Below are positions 46,436 through 60,400 of a stretch of DNA of 64,000 bases, piece by piece. Source of the DNA: Homarus americanus (lineage: Eukaryota > Arthropoda > Malacostraca > Decapoda > Nephropidae); contig NW_024742338.1 in the NCBI RefSeq assembly GCF_018991925.1, positions 4,404,594 through 4,468,593 on the forward strand, written 5' to 3'. Position 1 is the first letter of the stretch, and each line of letters begins with the position of its first letter. Both the position numbers and the translations under genes were made by a program. Below the pieces are notes generated by a model that had not been told where the DNA came from, did no database searches, and saw only the letters and a list, made by a program, of their open reading frames with translations.

Positions 46436-47529
46436 CTGTCTGTGTTAGACCAGTGGCCCCTACGGTCACATCCACGACACAGTGCGTCGGCGGCCAGGCA
46501 TGTCTTTGGGCTGTGCTGCTTTCCACAACTGCCACAGGAAGCACTAGGCGGAGGCGTGGAAGAACGTGTGGCAGCCTTCGCGTTGTTGGCCGCCTTCGTA
46601 CCCTTCTTGTACTGAGAGATTGCTCTCACAGCAGGAGGGGCCCGTAAGGCAGAGGTGGCGGACTTGGTGGCCTCGTATGACCGACATTCAGTCACTACCA
46701 CCTGGAGTGTGGAGGAAGCGTCCAGGGGGATGAGTCGCTGCATCAACTCTTCGTGCCTGACACCTGTCAAGATCCCGTGCTTGATCCAGGCTTCCTCACA
46801 TTCCCGGCTGTGCGCCTTGCAGACGTCGATCTCCTCCGACAAACTCTTCAAACGCACAAAAAAGTCGGCAAAGGATTCGTTCTCCGCCTGCTTGCAGCTG
46901 GTGAAGGCGCGGCGACGCAAAGCCTCGTTATTCCGACCTTTAATGTGCTCCTGTAAAAGGTCGAGCACATCCGTCACTGAAGATGTAGAATCGGGAGGCA
47001 CTTGCAACGTGTGCTCCAAAACTCTCTGGATCTCCAGCGACAAACACATCCGCAGTTGGATGAGCTGTTTGTTTGGAGGCATGCTGTCAAGGTCCACCAT
47101 CGTGGAGTAATCTGTCCAACGCCGCCTCCACTCACGTAAAAGCTGAAACGTGACGTCTGGTGAGAGGGCGGGTGGGGGTTGAACAGATGCCTTGGGAGCT
47201 GTTGGGGTAGCAAGAGTATCTGGAGGACGCTGGTGTGGTGGAGGAGGGAGTGTACTGGCGCCTTGAAGCGCGCTACCTGCGAGTGAGGGAGGGTGGGTTA
47301 GCGCCAGGGTCGCCAATAGTGCCTCAAAACGCAACTTTTCCTCCTCTCTTCGTGTCTCCTCCCTCTGAAGTTCCATCTCTCTGCGTCTCTCGTCCCGGTC
47401 GTCCATCCACCTCAGAATTGTGGCAATGTCCGTCACTGGAGGTGGAGGATGAGAGTCTGCGCCCGGTGGAGGGGAAGGTGGTGGGGAGTCGTGTCTCCCA
47501 TCTTGACGTTGTCCCTTCTTACCGCCCAT
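46165..47529 (-). mobile_element. LTR-retrotransposon gag (454 codons)
   Basis: Start ATG at 47529 (MGGKKGQRQDGRHD); the frame is also open upstream to 47832 but that part is leader. An N-terminal Pro-rich and Glu/Arg-rich helix precedes a capsid-like segment (QLLREWRRRW, IQRVLEHTLQ, ESFADFFVRLKSLSEEIDVC). Three Cys/His zinc knuckles follow (CGSCGKQHSPKTC, CRGCDRRGHWSNTDRC, CQACGRYGHYDKCC), then a basic tail. This fits gag of a Gypsy-like element. The frame is intact, suggesting a fairly young insertion. Antisense frames here are shadows. Confidence 0.88.
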
Positions 47530-47923
47530 CTTAGTGTGTGCGTGGACTGCACTGTTTAGTATATAAAGTGGCGCCTCAACAGCTCGAACCACATATATAT
47601 GACATAAACAGCGCAGAAATAACGCATATAGTCCACTGTTCTGTCCGTGAGTGAGTGCGTGCGTGCGTGCGTGTGTGTGTGTGTGTCTGAGAGAGCACTT
47701 CGTGGTGGCCTTAATGCCGGTGGCTAGAGACGCGGCGGGAGTGAGACCGTCAGTGTCTCCCGGGATGTCACACGAGAAGGGTGTACGCCTGCGTGCTCCG
47801 TGGGTACCACAAAAAAACAGGCCAATGTTCAACTCTCAGCTCTAGACACACACTAATACACTGACACTAACACTGCCACCGTCACTAAAACGCACTGTGA
47901 CGGCCCAACACTGCACATCGCGG

Positions 47924-48170
47924 CACTCAGACAGTGTCTTGTCATATATTATATCATAAACTGTACATAACACTATAAACTTCTAAAAACTATCATATAA
48001 TTTAACTAAGCTTTCATTTAAACACCCAAAAGCGTCCATTATGCAGCGGACTCACTGGTGTTTCACTTCCTCCATGACGCCTCTCCAAATTTGAGGAAGG
48101 CGGTACTCGTCGGCCAATCACAGGCCGTCTTGTACCACCAGCTGAAAACTGATCAACCACATGCCAGCTT
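47924..48170 (-). mobile_element. Probable LTR or leader segment of the retrotransposon
   Basis: It lies about 395 bases upstream of the gag ATG. The same sequence is found inverted at 36585-36792. LTR borders and a primer-binding site could not be fixed by eye. Confidence 0.55.
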
Positions 48171-48889
<719 letters not shown>

Positions 48890-48894
<5 letters not shown>

Positions 48895-51180
48895 TTTTTT
48901 ATCCCATCGCCAGCTTTGTAAAACAACCTCGGAATGTGTGTGGGGTCAGGCAGCACCATACTTGTGTTATTTTTTTACAGAATGTCACCCAGGTGGTGGT
49001 GAGGGAGTGTCCTGGAAGGTGTGGCGATAATAGTCGAGGGCGGTCATTATCATACGAAGGGAGTCAGAGGTCGGTTGTAACAAAAAATTGGCAATGTTGG
49101 AATCTGACAAAGAGAAGGATGCTGTATATTTACCTTACGTTCATTAATTATAGCATGAAATATAGTTATCTGTACATGAATAACGCTGAAGGTCATATAG
49201 TTGTTTTCAAGTTTTTTATATTGAGTTTAATGTTAGGAAGCCGCGTACCACCGAACAAAGGGCGAGGAGTGACCACCAGATAGCAGCCCCGGGTCCAGAT
49301 GCACTGAGACTGTGCGTTAATTCTAGCCCCGTAATTTCCCTGAATAATGTTAAAACAAAGTATTAAGATAAAATAGAATCGCGGTGTAATATTGTTTAAT
49401 ATTTTTTAATGATATCTAAATGGTTCAACTACAAGTTGACCAATTAGATGCATTCTTTGCCTCGTCGCGGCGTATGTGAGCAAAGATTACCTGAACCTGC
49501 TCTTACATCTGGCAAGAGCTGTTCCTGTCTACCTCCTGCCTCGGCCCAGTTACTTAAAAGGTTTCTACGATCATGGTACACTGGTAATAGTTATACCTGA
49601 ACGGTCTATGCACGCTGCCTACCTTCCTTGAACATAAGCATGAAGAAACTGCAGCTATACTAGGTTGCCCCGTTTACACCCAACTCATATATATCTGTCC
49701 AAATTATACGTGAACCTATCTTTTTACATGTTGAACTGTTTACCTCCATCATCTATATACATGTTGAAATGTTAAGTTAATCTTGTAAGTTATTATAAGA
49801 ACGTATCGTAACTGCCTAAAATAACGTACAAAATATAAATAGCAACACCAAGAGAAATAGAATTGGACTGAGAGCCTCGCCTTCACTAACTCCTACACCG
49901 CCTGCTGAGAGAGAGAGATTAAACTTAAGATACTTTGAGAGTCTCTGTTTAAGGCTTGCCAATATAAAGGTGCACTTCACCGCGCCATTTATCTTCCCAA
50001 CACTAAGTTATTGTAGTGGTGATTTACCCAGCCTTTTGTTATCCTCGCCTTCTCTTGAAGCAGCCGATTATTGTGTTTTATTTCCCGCCCAACGTTTACC
50101 TCTAGTTTGCTGCTGTTGGAGTGTTCTATGTGAGTGCATTTGTGTTTTTTATTGATTTTGTTATTTTTGTTATTATCGTTGAACCTAACCAATTAGTAAG
50201 GCTTAGTCGATATTTGCCTGGCTACATGGACATAGTTCAGGACGGGAGGTGCATTCTTTGGTATTTTTATAAACCAGAATACTATAACAACCTCCTTGAG
50301 TCTTTTGTATTGGGGTGGTTAAACTTCAGAATGGATGTGCTGGGGGGTTCAGTCACGTCACCTGAAGATTAGTCCCCCTAGATAGCATTGGGGTGGTTAA
50401 ATTTCAGGTGGATTAAGCTGGAGAGGAAATCATTAGATAAGCATTTTGTGGAGCTAATATTCAAGTGATAGGAACACTTCGATTCTTATAAATTTACTTA
50501 CAAAAACAAGATATAAAAATCAATTCCCTTATTTATAAGGCAAAGAGACACCTAACGTCTCCATTTATTTACTGTTTATCTGTTAACATAGAAAAAGACA
50601 ACACCATAACCGTCTCCATAAGTTAAGAGTAAAAAATAGACATTATTATTCTGCACAGGGCTCTGGTAACTGTGACGTGGACTGTGTTTATAAAGGTGTT
50701 CGTTCGCGCTACTACTGGACCCGTGGATCCGGATTCGTTAGACGTTCGTTGTTTATTGTTTACCTTTTACGTTATTTGTGAATTAAGATATTTTTAGAAG
50801 TTGTCTTGTAGGGGATAGAAGAGTATTATTGTTGATTTTGTTATTATTATTATCATCATTATTATTATGATTATTATTAGTAGTACAGAGTAGTAGTAAT
50901 ATTTTTATTATTCTCAACCATTTACTCACAAATAGACAACGATAAATACCACCTATGCTGTATTTGGTGTCCCCTCCACACATGACTCGCGGAAGAGTGC
51001 GTAGTGTGCGTGCCGAGGGTGATGTTAGTATGTGTTGAGGGTGGATAAGGCCAGGGTGAAGTATTTGATGGGCGAGTATTTACTTATAAGGGGGGGGATG
51101 TGTTCTTCACTTAACATGCTTGCGTTTTGTAAGTGGATGTGGAGACAGTTTGTATTAGTTGGTCTCGTCGCGACTTTGGG
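48890..51180. other. Intergenic DNA, no gene seen
   Basis: Mixed-composition DNA with small ATT runs (about 50845-50880). A TATAAAG at 50690-50696 has no convincing initiator or downstream frame. No exon could be supported. Confidence 0.5.
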
Positions 51181-51188
51181 TGTGTTGA

Positions 51189-51190
<2 letters not shown>

Positions 51191-51237
<47 letters not shown>
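51191..51237. repeat. (CT)n microsatellite
   Basis: A pure CT run. Confidence 0.95.
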
Positions 51238-51238
<1 letters not shown>

Positions 51239-51454
51239 ATAAGTGGAAATGGAGAAGACGATGAGGAAGAAGACAACGAATAAGAAGAGAAGGAAGAATA
51301 CATAGAGGAAGGAGAACACGAACATAGATAATAATGCAGAAATACAGGAAGAAAATGAAGACGAAAAATAATATGAAAACAGAAGAATAAAACAGAGAAG
51401 AAGATGGTCGCTTCTTCCTACTTCCCGGATACCTTCACCTCTCACATCTCCCTA

Positions 51455-53457
51455 CCTCCCGCTTGCTCCCCCAATCTCTCCCTCCCTCCCTCCCTACCCT
51501 TACCTCCCCCAATCTCTCTCTCCCTACCCTTACCTCCCCCAATCTCCCCTCCTCCCTACCCTTACCTCCCCAATCTCTCCTCCTCCTACCCTTACCTCCC
51601 CAATCTCTCCCTCCCTCCACCCTTACCTCCCCCAATCTCTCCCTCCCCTCCCACCCTCCTCCCCAATACCCCACCTCCCAATCTCTCCTCCTCCCTACCC
51701 TTACCTCCCCCAATCTCTCCTCCCTCCCTACCCTCCTCCCCAATCTCTCCCTCCCTCCCTACCCTTACCTCCCCCAATCTCTCCCTCCTCCCTACCCTTA
51801 CCTCCCCCCCAATCTCTCCCTCCCCCTCCCTACCTTACCTCCTCTCTCCCCTCCCCCCTCCCCACCTCCCCAATCTCTCCCTCCTCTACCCTTACCTCCC
51901 CAATCTCTCCCTCCTCCCCTACCCTTACCTCCCCAATCTCTTCCTCCCCTACCCCTACCTCCCTCCCCAATCTCCCTCCCCCCTCCCTCCCCTCCCCCAA
52001 TCTCTCCCCTACCTACCCTTACCTCCCCCAATCTCTCCTCCCCTCCCTCCCCTCACCCTTACCTCCCCAATCTCTCTCTCCTCCCCCTACCCTTACCTCC
52101 CCAATCTCTCCCTCCCCCCCTACCCTTACCTCCCCAATCTCCCCTCCCCTACCCCCTCCCCAATCTCTCCCTCCCTCCCTACCCTTACCTCCCCCAATCT
52201 CTCCCTCCCTCCCTACCCTTACCTCCCCAATACTACCCTTACCTCCCCCAATCTCTCCCTCCCCCCTCCCCTACCCTTACCTCCCCCTCTCCCTCCCCAC
52301 CCTTACCTCCCCAATCTCTCCTTCCTTACCTCCCCCCTACCCCCCTTACCTCTCTCCTCCTCCCTACCTTACCTCCCCCAATCTCTCCCTCCTCCTACCC
52401 CCTCCCCATACCTCCCCAATCTCTCCCTCCTCCCTACCCTTACCTCCCCCAATCTCTCCCTCCCTCCTTACCCTCCCCACCTCCCCAATCTCTCCCTCCC
52501 TCCCTACCCCTTACCTCCCCAATCTCCTCCTCCCTACCCTTACCTCCCCCAATCTCCCCTCCTCCCTACCCTTACCTCCCCAATCTCTCCCCTCCCTCCC
52601 CTACCCCCTCCCTCCATCTCCCTCCCCCCTACCCACCCTTACCTCCCCAATCTCTCCCTCCCTCCCCTCCCTTACCTCCCCCAATCTCCTCCCCTCCCTC
52701 CCTACCCTACCTCCCCAATCTCTCCCTCCCCTACCCTTACCTCCCCAATCTCTCCTCCTCCCTACCCTTACCTCCCCAATCTCTCCTCCCTCCCCTCCTC
52801 CCCCCAATCTCTCCCTCCCTCCCTACCCTTACCTCCCCAATCTCTCCCTCCCCCCTACCCCCTTACCTCCCCAATCTCTCCCTCCCCTCCTACCCTTACC
52901 TCCCCCCAATCTCTCCCTCCCCTACCCTTACCTCCCCCAATCTCTCCCTCCTCCCCTACCCTTACCTCCCCAATCTCTCCCCTCCCTACCCTTACCTCCC
53001 CAATCTCTCCTCCCTCCTACCCTTACCTCCCCAATCTCTCCTCCTCCCCTCCCTACCCTTACCTCCCCCAATCTCTCCCTCCCTCCCCTACCCTTACCTC
53101 CCCCAATCTCCTCCCTCCCTACCCTTACCCCTTACCTCCCCAATCTCTCCCCTCCCTCCCCTACCCTTACCTCCCCCAATCTCTCCCTCCCCTACCCCCT
53201 TACCTATCTCTCCCTCCTCCCTGCTCCTAATCTCTCCTCCTCCCTACCCTCCTCCCTCAATCTCTCCCTCCCTCCCCTCCCCTACCCTTACCTCCCCAAT
53301 CTCTCCCTCCTCCCTACCCACCTCCCTCAATCTCTCCCCTCCTCCCTACCTTACCTCCCCCAATCTCTCCCTCCCTCCCCACCCTTACCTCCCCAATCTC
53401 TCCTCCCTCCCCTCCCCTACCCTTACCTCCCTCAATCTCTCCCTCCCTCCCTCCCAT
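51455..53457. repeat. 2.0 kb pyrimidine-rich minisatellite
   Basis: Units of about 28-34 bp share CCCTACCCTTACCTCCCCAA then TCTCTCCCTCC. Length varies by C and CT slippage. AAT is the only regular purine interruption. Long Pro/Ser/Leu frames are compositional. Confidence 0.95.
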
Positions 53458-53496
53458 CATTACCATCTAACCTTCTTTGTGCGATTCTCCATTCTA

Positions 53497-53497
53497 C

Positions 53498-53563
<66 letters not shown>
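53497..53563. repeat. (AC)n microsatellite
   Basis: A pure AC run ending in ATATATAC. Confidence 0.97.
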
Positions 53564-53567
<4 letters not shown>

Positions 53568-53740
53568 CAAAAACATGTAAGGGTGGGCGTGTGGGCGTGG
53601 CTGGCAGTCCTGGAATGGTATAGTAGTGCTGGGGAGGGAGGCGGCGTGTGGTAGAGAGTGAGAGAGAGAGAGGTGGGACACGCTCAGGTGCTATAAGTTT
53701 AATTAGAAGAGATTCTCTCATGGTTTTGTATCTGTGTGTG

Positions 53741-54205
53741 TGTTATGCTGCACTGCTCTATAATGCCATGTTATGCTGTGTTATGCCGTGCTCTATAATG
53801 CTGTGTTAGTGCCGTGCTCTGCTGTGTAATGCTGTGTTATGCCGTGCTCTATAATGCTGTGTTATGTGCTCGTGTGTCTATAATGCTGTGTTATGCCGTG
53901 TTATAATGCTGTGCTCTGTATGCTGTGTTATACTGTGCTCCATATTGCTGTGTTATGCTTATGCTGTGTGCTCATATTGCTGTGTTATATGTGTGCTCAT
54001 ATTGCTGTATACTGTGTTATGCTCCCATATTGCTGTGTTATGCTGTGCTATATTGCTGTGTTATGCTGTGCTCCATATTGCTGTGTTATGCTGTGTTCTA
54101 TATTATGCTGTTATATTGCCGTGTTCTATATTGCTGTGTCATGCTGTGCTCCATAATGCTGTGTTATACTGTGCTCCATATTGCTGTGTTATGCTGTGTA
54201 ATTAT
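53741..54205. repeat. TGCTGTGTTATGC-type irregular minisatellite
   Basis: A TGCTGTGTTATGCTGTGCTC unit with CATAT/CTATA variants, period about 19-38. Confidence 0.85.
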
Positions 54206-54269
54206 CACTTCCTCTTACACCTTCAGTATCTTGTTTCACTCTTCCTTGTTGACGTGAGGGGTGTGCCTG

Positions 54270-54480
54270 TGACACCTGGGGGGGTGAAGGGAGGGAGGAG
54301 GTGGGAGGGGGTGAAGTGAGGAGAGAGGGGGGGTGGGGAAGAGGGGGAGGTGAAAATGAGGGGGGAGGGTGAGAAGGGGATGAACAGGGAAGGCTGGTGA
54401 GGCTAGAAGGGAGGGAGGGGAGTGGGTGAAGTGGGGAGGAGGGAGTGGAAGGTGGAGGGGGGGTGGAGTGCCAGGTAGGG
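54270..54480. repeat. Purine-rich G-tract region
   Basis: Many GGG and GGGG runs with short spacers on the + strand, capable of G-quadruplexes. Confidence 0.75.
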
Positions 54481-54549
54481 TAAAGTGCCACTGCGAGAGT
54501 CAGACAACACCTGGAAAGAGTAGAGAAAGTGTGTGTCGTGGCCGCTGGT

Positions 54550-54895
54550 GTTATAATTTGATATATGTGTTATCTGGTGTTAGTGCCCAGCTTTATTTGG
54601 TGCTATAGTCTTCTGTAATGTGTTATTTGGTGTTATGTTATGCTACGTGTTATTTAGTGTTATGCTGTGCTACTTCGGGCTGTATTGTGTTACATTGTGT
54701 TGTGTTACGTTGTGTTATTTTACACTCTAGTGTGTTATATTGTGTTATGCTTTACTGTCTTGAGGTGTATTACGTTATTTGATGTTATTCTGCCTTATTT
54801 TATGCTGTGTTACGCTGTGTTACGCTGTGTTATGTTACGCTGTGTTACGTTGTGTTACTCTGTGTTACGCTGTGTTACGCTGTGTTCTCTCCTCA
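54550..54895. repeat. TGTGTTACGCTGTGTTAT-type irregular repeat
   Basis: A related but distinct pentamer/decamer (GTGTTACGCT) repeat, most regular at about 54800-54890. Confidence 0.8.
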
Positions 54896-54929
54896 GGTTG
54901 TGGTGACGTGGGAGAGGATGACCACACAG

Positions 54930-55520
54930 GAACCACCTACCTGATGGTTCAACTGGCTACCACAACTACCACCATCGACCCACCACCACCCCTTAGGATG
55001 TCGCTAAACCCCCCTTAACTACCACCATTCAAGTCAATCGTAGCTATCTACCAACATTGGGAACCAACACTACCACCATCCACTCCTATAAGATTCATTA
55101 CCATCGCTACCACCATTCGACACCAAGGGGACTACTACCACCATTTGGGGGTTACCTACCACTATTCGTCACCAAGAGGACCACTACCACCTTCATTATA
55201 GCTAACTACCACAAAGAGTTCCTGTGAATATTTCTACTACCACCACTACCACCATTATCGCCACTGAAGTTAGCTATACCATAACTTAAGTCCTCCTGTC
55301 AATACCACTACCACCATCGCCAATTACCACCATCAACACTACAACCATCATAGCTACTACCACTACCACCATCGCTAACTACCACCACTAAGAAGGAAGC
55401 ACCTGCCCTCCTAACCACCACTATCTTGGGCCCTACTACCACCACTACCACCATCACCACGCCTAACCACCACTATCTTGGACCCTACTACCACCATCGC
55501 CACGCCCAACCACTAACGGG
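54930..55520. repeat. ACC/CCA trinucleotide-rich region
   Basis: Irregular CTACCACCA clusters throughout. Stops occur in all frames, so no Thr/Pro-rich coding exon is supported. Confidence 0.65.
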
Positions 55521-55574
55521 TAAGTGATAAATAACATGACTTAATTATTTTTTTTCAGCCTCATTATTCACATC

Positions 55575-55637
55575 TTCATACGTTAGGTTAGCGTTAGGTC
55601 AGGTTAGGTTAGGTCAGGTTAGGTTAGGTTAGGTTAG
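55575..55637. repeat. Interstitial TTAGG-type repeat
   Basis: TTAGG units with GTCAGG variants, ending in four clean copies. Confidence 0.85.
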
Positions 55638-55779
55638 GGTGGTCAATCTTCATGTGATGTAATGCAAGAAGTTGGTAAGTAAATTCCTTTTATAATAAAG
55701 TATCCCTCGCCAGTGTGAAGAAAGACCTACATCAGATAGATCAGGACAGGCGGCGCTAAATAATCGTAACTTACAATAT

Positions 55780-55880
55780 AATAATAATAATAATAATTAA
55801 CGGTTTATTGAAAAAAATTCTGCAGCCCGAAGGCTGAAAATATACATTGGACATAAATGACTTATTACATACATTGGTGG
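55780..55880 (-). mobile_element. LINE 3' terminus with (TTA)n tail
   Basis: The - strand reads CAGCCTTCGGGCTGCAGAAT, then TTCAATAAACCGTTAATTAT and repeated TTA, as at a LINE 3' end. Confidence 0.5.
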
Positions 55881-55949
55881 TTTAACAAAAGCCTTCATTA
55901 GAGAAAGGTAAAGGAACATACAGTGAACACACAGATTAATGTAGGTGTT

Positions 55950-56270
55950 GAACAGCAAACTCGTAGTGTAGTAACTCCCTCACAGATGGTGTTAGGAGGA
56001 ACTCATGTGGTGTAGTAGTTCCCTCAGATGTTGTTATGAGGGACCTGGCGTGGTGTAGTAACCACCTCACAGATGGTGTTATGAGGGACCTCACGTGGTG
56101 TAGTAATTCCCTCGCAGATGGTGTTATGAGGGGCCTCACGTGGTGTAGTAATTCCCTCACAGATGGTGTGATGAGGGACTTGACGTGGTGCAGGAATCCC
56201 TCACATATGGTGTTATGAGGGACATGTGGTGTAGTAATTTCCTCACAGATGGTGTTATATGAGTGAGGTT
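55950..56270. repeat. ~55-bp minisatellite, about 6 copies
   Basis: Each copy has CCTCACAGATGGTGTTATGA then GGGACCT.ACGTGGTGTAGTA. Frames on both strands stay open through the array because of the repeat. Confidence 0.85.
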
Positions 56271-56279
56271 TGGTCCCAG

Positions 56280-56623
56280 GCCTTCCTATGGTAGACGGAT
56301 TAACACATCGGTGGTTGTTGTTGGGTCTCGCGGGGGCCGTTATCACTGGGTACCTGGGACCTCACTGTGTGAAGGTTAACTTGGGTACGACTGTTACTGT
56401 TGAGTTGTTCTCACTGACTTAAGCACTGTTCACCACTGTTCACCTCTGTTTAACACTGGTTCCGTTCCTTTCCCAAATGAAATTGTAACTTCTGGCGAGT
56501 ACTTGTTGATATTCCGGTGGGGAGGAGGGTTCAGGGGAGGGGGTTGGTATGGGCCAACTTAACAGTTGACCTGGCTGCTCAAAGAGGAGCGCCAGGTACG
56601 TCTTGACCCTTCGGTGGTCAAGG

Positions 56624-56657
<34 letters not shown>

Positions 56658-57050
56658 AAAACTTATACCCATTTAAGTTCCTTCAGAGCCCCGTATATAC
56701 CCGGTACAGACAGACAGATTATTAGAAACCACAAGTAATTATCACAAGACTTTATTGATGGTCTCTAAGTGTGAGACCAAGACTGGTGGAGTGTGTGTGC
56801 TCTCTCTCTCTCAGCCTTCAATAAGCTTATGATATGTGGTCTCACACGCCCACACGCCTGACTGTACACATCCCTTCTCCTATTCGAACTCCCTACTTAC
56901 GACACATAACACTGGTACCATGGGAACACTGTAGCACCACTATAGCACCACTGCAGCACCACTATGGGCGTTCCCTAAAGGAGGGTGTTGTGGCGCGCTG
57001 TTAAGATCCCTTGTTGTTGATGTGTTTCCAGATGTCCTTGGGAGGGTTAG
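56280..57050. other. Intergenic DNA with one (GT)n run
   Basis: A GT run at about 56624-56652. No gene was supported. Confidence 0.5.
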
Positions 57051-57056
57051 GGCGTG

Positions 57057-57280
57057 GGTGATGTAGAGGTCATGGGCGTGGGTGAGGGCGTGGATGAAGG
57101 CGTGGGTGAGGGCGTGGATGAAGGCGTGGGTGAGGGCATGGATGAAGGCGTGGGTGATGTAGAGGTCATGGGCGTGGTGAGGGCGGATGAAGGCGTGGGT
57201 GGGGCATGGATGAAGGCGTGGGTGAGGGCATGGATGAAGGCGTGGGTGAGGGCATGGATGAAGGCGCGGGTGAAAACATT
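57057..57280. repeat. 24-bp minisatellite GGCGTGGGTGAGGGCGTGGA
   Basis: About nine copies alternating GGCGTGGGTGAG and GGC(G/A)TGGATGAA halves, giving a Gly/Val/Glu/Asp frame without a family. Confidence 0.85.
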
Positions 57281-57334
57281 GGTAATGTCATCAAAACCTA
57301 ACCTTTATCAATTTAATTTTTGTTCATTCAATGT

Positions 57335-57420
57335 ATTATACGTCCTATGAATGACGTCAGTGGTATACGTCCTATGAATGACGTCAGTGGTATACGTCCT
57401 ATGAATGACGTCAGTGGGAG
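57335..57420. promoter_or_regulatory. Three 27-bp repeats each holding a perfect CRE palindrome
   Basis: TGACGTCA occurs at 57352-57359, 57379-57386 and 57406-57413, each in TATACGTCCTATGAATGACG context. TGACGTCA is the CREB/ATF-binding palindrome. No adjacent gene is evident. Confidence 0.7.
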
Positions 57421-57488
57421 ACCTACGTGACGCCACCACCACATAGGGGAGCCGCCACCACCACTCAACCTGGCACATAACCCAATTC

Positions 57489-60400
57489 ACGAATATCAAG
57501 GGTTCATACCTAGTGTTCATATAAGGGTTTATACCTAGGGTTCATATCAAGGGTTCATACCTAGTGTTCATAACAAGGGTTTATACCTAGTGTTCATAAC
57601 AAGGGTTTATACCTAGGGTTCATATTAAGGGTTTATACCTAGGGTTCATATCAAGGGTTCATACCTAGTGTTCATAACAAGGGTTTATACCTAGGGTTCA
57701 TATTAAGGGTTTATACCTAGGGTTCATATCAAGGGTTCATACCTAGTGTTCATATCAAGGGTTTATACCTAGGGTTCATATTAAGGGTTTATACCTAGGG
57801 TTCATATCAAGGGTTTATACCTAGGGTTCATATCAAGGGTTTATACCTAGGGTTCATATCAAGGGTTTATACCTAGGGTTCATATTAAGGGTTTATACCT
57901 AGGGTTCATACCTAGGGTTCATACCTAGGGTTCATATCAAGGGTTTATACCTAGTGTTCATATCAAGGGTTTATACCTAGGGTTCATACCTAGGGTTTAT
58001 ACCTAGTGTTCATATCAAGGGTTTATACCTAGGGTTCATATCAAGGGTTTATACCTAGGGTTCATACCTAGGGTTCATACCTAGTGTTCATAACAAGGGT
58101 TTATACCTAGGGTTCATATCAAGGGTTTATACCTAGGGTTCATATCAAGGGTTTATACCTAGGGTTCATATCAAGGGTTTATACCTAGGGTTCATACCTA
58201 GGGTTTATACCTAGTGTTCATATCAAGGGTTTATACCTAAGGTTCATATCAAGGGTTTATACCTAGGGTTCATACCTAGGGTTCATACCTAGTGTTCATA
58301 ACAAGGGTTCATACCTAGTGTTCATATCAAGGGTTTATACCTAGGGTTCATACCTAGGGTTCATACCTAGTGTTCATACCTAGGGTTCATACCTAGGTCT
58401 ATAGGTTTATACCTAGTGTATATCAGGGTTACAGGTTCATAGGTTTATTAGGTCATATTAGGGTTTATACCTAGTGTTCATATCAAGGGTTTATACCTAG
58501 GGTTCATATCAAGGGTTTATACCTAGGGTTCATATCAAGGGTTTATACCTAGTGTTCATATCAAGGTTTATACCTAGGGTTCATATTAGGGTTTATACCT
58601 AGTGTTCATATCAAGGGTTTATACCTAGGTTCATATCAAGGTTTATACCTAGGTTCATATCAAGGGTTTATACTAGTGTTCATATCAAGGGTTTATACCT
58701 AGGTTCATATCAAGGGTTTATACCTAGGTTCATATCAAGGGTTTATACCTAGGTTCATACAGGTTTATACTAGTGTTCATATCAAGGGTTTATACTAGGT
58801 CATAACAAGGGTTCATACCTTGTGTTCATATCAAGGGTTTATACCTAGGGTTCATACCTAGGGTTCATACCTAGTGTTCATATTAAGGGTTTATACCTAG
58901 TGTTCATATCAAGGGTTTATACCTAGGGTTCATACCTAGGGTTCATACCTAGTGTTCATATTAAGGGTTTATACCTAGGGTTCATATTAAGGGTTTATAC
59001 CTAGGGTTCATATCAAGGGTTTATACCTAGTGTTCATATTAAGGGTTTATACCTAGGGTTCATATTAAGGGTTTATACCTAGGGTTCATATCAAGGGTTC
59101 ATACCTAGGGTTCATACCTAGGGTTCATACCTAGGGTTCATACCTAGTGTTCATATCAAGGGTTTATACCTAGGGTTCATATTAAGGGTTTATACCTAGG
59201 GTTCATATTAAGGGTTTATACCTAGGGTTCATATTAAGGGTTTATACCTAGGGTTCATATTAAGGGTTTATACCTAGGGTTCATATCAAGGGTTTATACC
59301 TAGGGTTCATATTAAGGGTTTATACCTAGGGTTCATATCAAGGGTTTATACCTAGGGTTCATATTAAGGGTTTATACCTAGGGTTCATATTAAGGGTTCA
59401 TACCTAGTGTTCATATCAAGGGTTTATACCTAGGGTTCATATTAAGGGTTTATACCTAGGGTTCATATTAAGGGTTTATACCTAGGGTTCATATTAAGGG
59501 TTTATACCTAGGGTTCATATTAAGGGTTTATACCTAGTGTTCATATCAAGGGTTTATACCTAGGGTTCATATTAAGGGTTTATACCTAGGGTTCATATTA
59601 AGGGTTTATACCTAGGGTTCATACCTAGGGTTCATACCTAGGGTTCATAGCAAGGGTTCACATCTAGGGTTCATAACAAGGGTTCACATCTAGGGTTCAT
59701 AACAAGGGTTCACATCTAGGGATCATATTAGGGGTTTATACCTAGGGTTCATATCAAGGGTTTATACCTAGGGTTCATATCAAGGGTTTATACCTAGGGT
59801 TCATATCAAGGGTTTATACCTAGGGTTCATATTAAGGGTTTATACCTAGGGTTCATACCTAGGGTTCATACCTAGGGTTCATATCAAGGGTTTATACCTA
59901 GTGTTCATATCAAGGGTTTATACCTAGGGTTCATACCTAGGGTTTATACCTAGTGTTCATATCAAGGGTTTATACCTAGGGTTCATATCAAGGGTTTATA
60001 CCTAGGGTTCATACCTAGGGTTCATACCTAGTGTTCATAACAAGGGTTTATACCTAGGGTTCATATCAAGGGTTTATACCTAGGGTTCATATCAAGGGTT
60101 TATACCTAGGGTTCATATCAAGGGTTTATACCTAGGGTTCATACCTAGGGTTTATACCTAGTGTTCATATCAAGGGTTTATACCTAAGGTTCATATCAAG
60201 GGTTTATACCTAGGGTTCATACCTAGGGTTCATACCTAGTGTTCATAACAAGGGTTCATACCTAGTGTTCATATCAAGGGTTTATACCTAGGGTTCATAC
60301 CTAGGGTTCATACCTAGTGTTCATACCTAGGGTTCATATCAAGGGTTTATACCTAGGTTCATACCTAGGGTTCATACCTAGGGTTCATAACAAGGGTTCA

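Noticed and set aside
46366..47110. + strand frames of 90-150 codons
   Set aside because: They are antisense to the gag frame, which has clear zinc knuckles on the - strand.
51404..53580. 600-700 codon Pro/Leu/Ser frames
   Set aside because: They come from a pyrimidine-rich minisatellite with no coding features.
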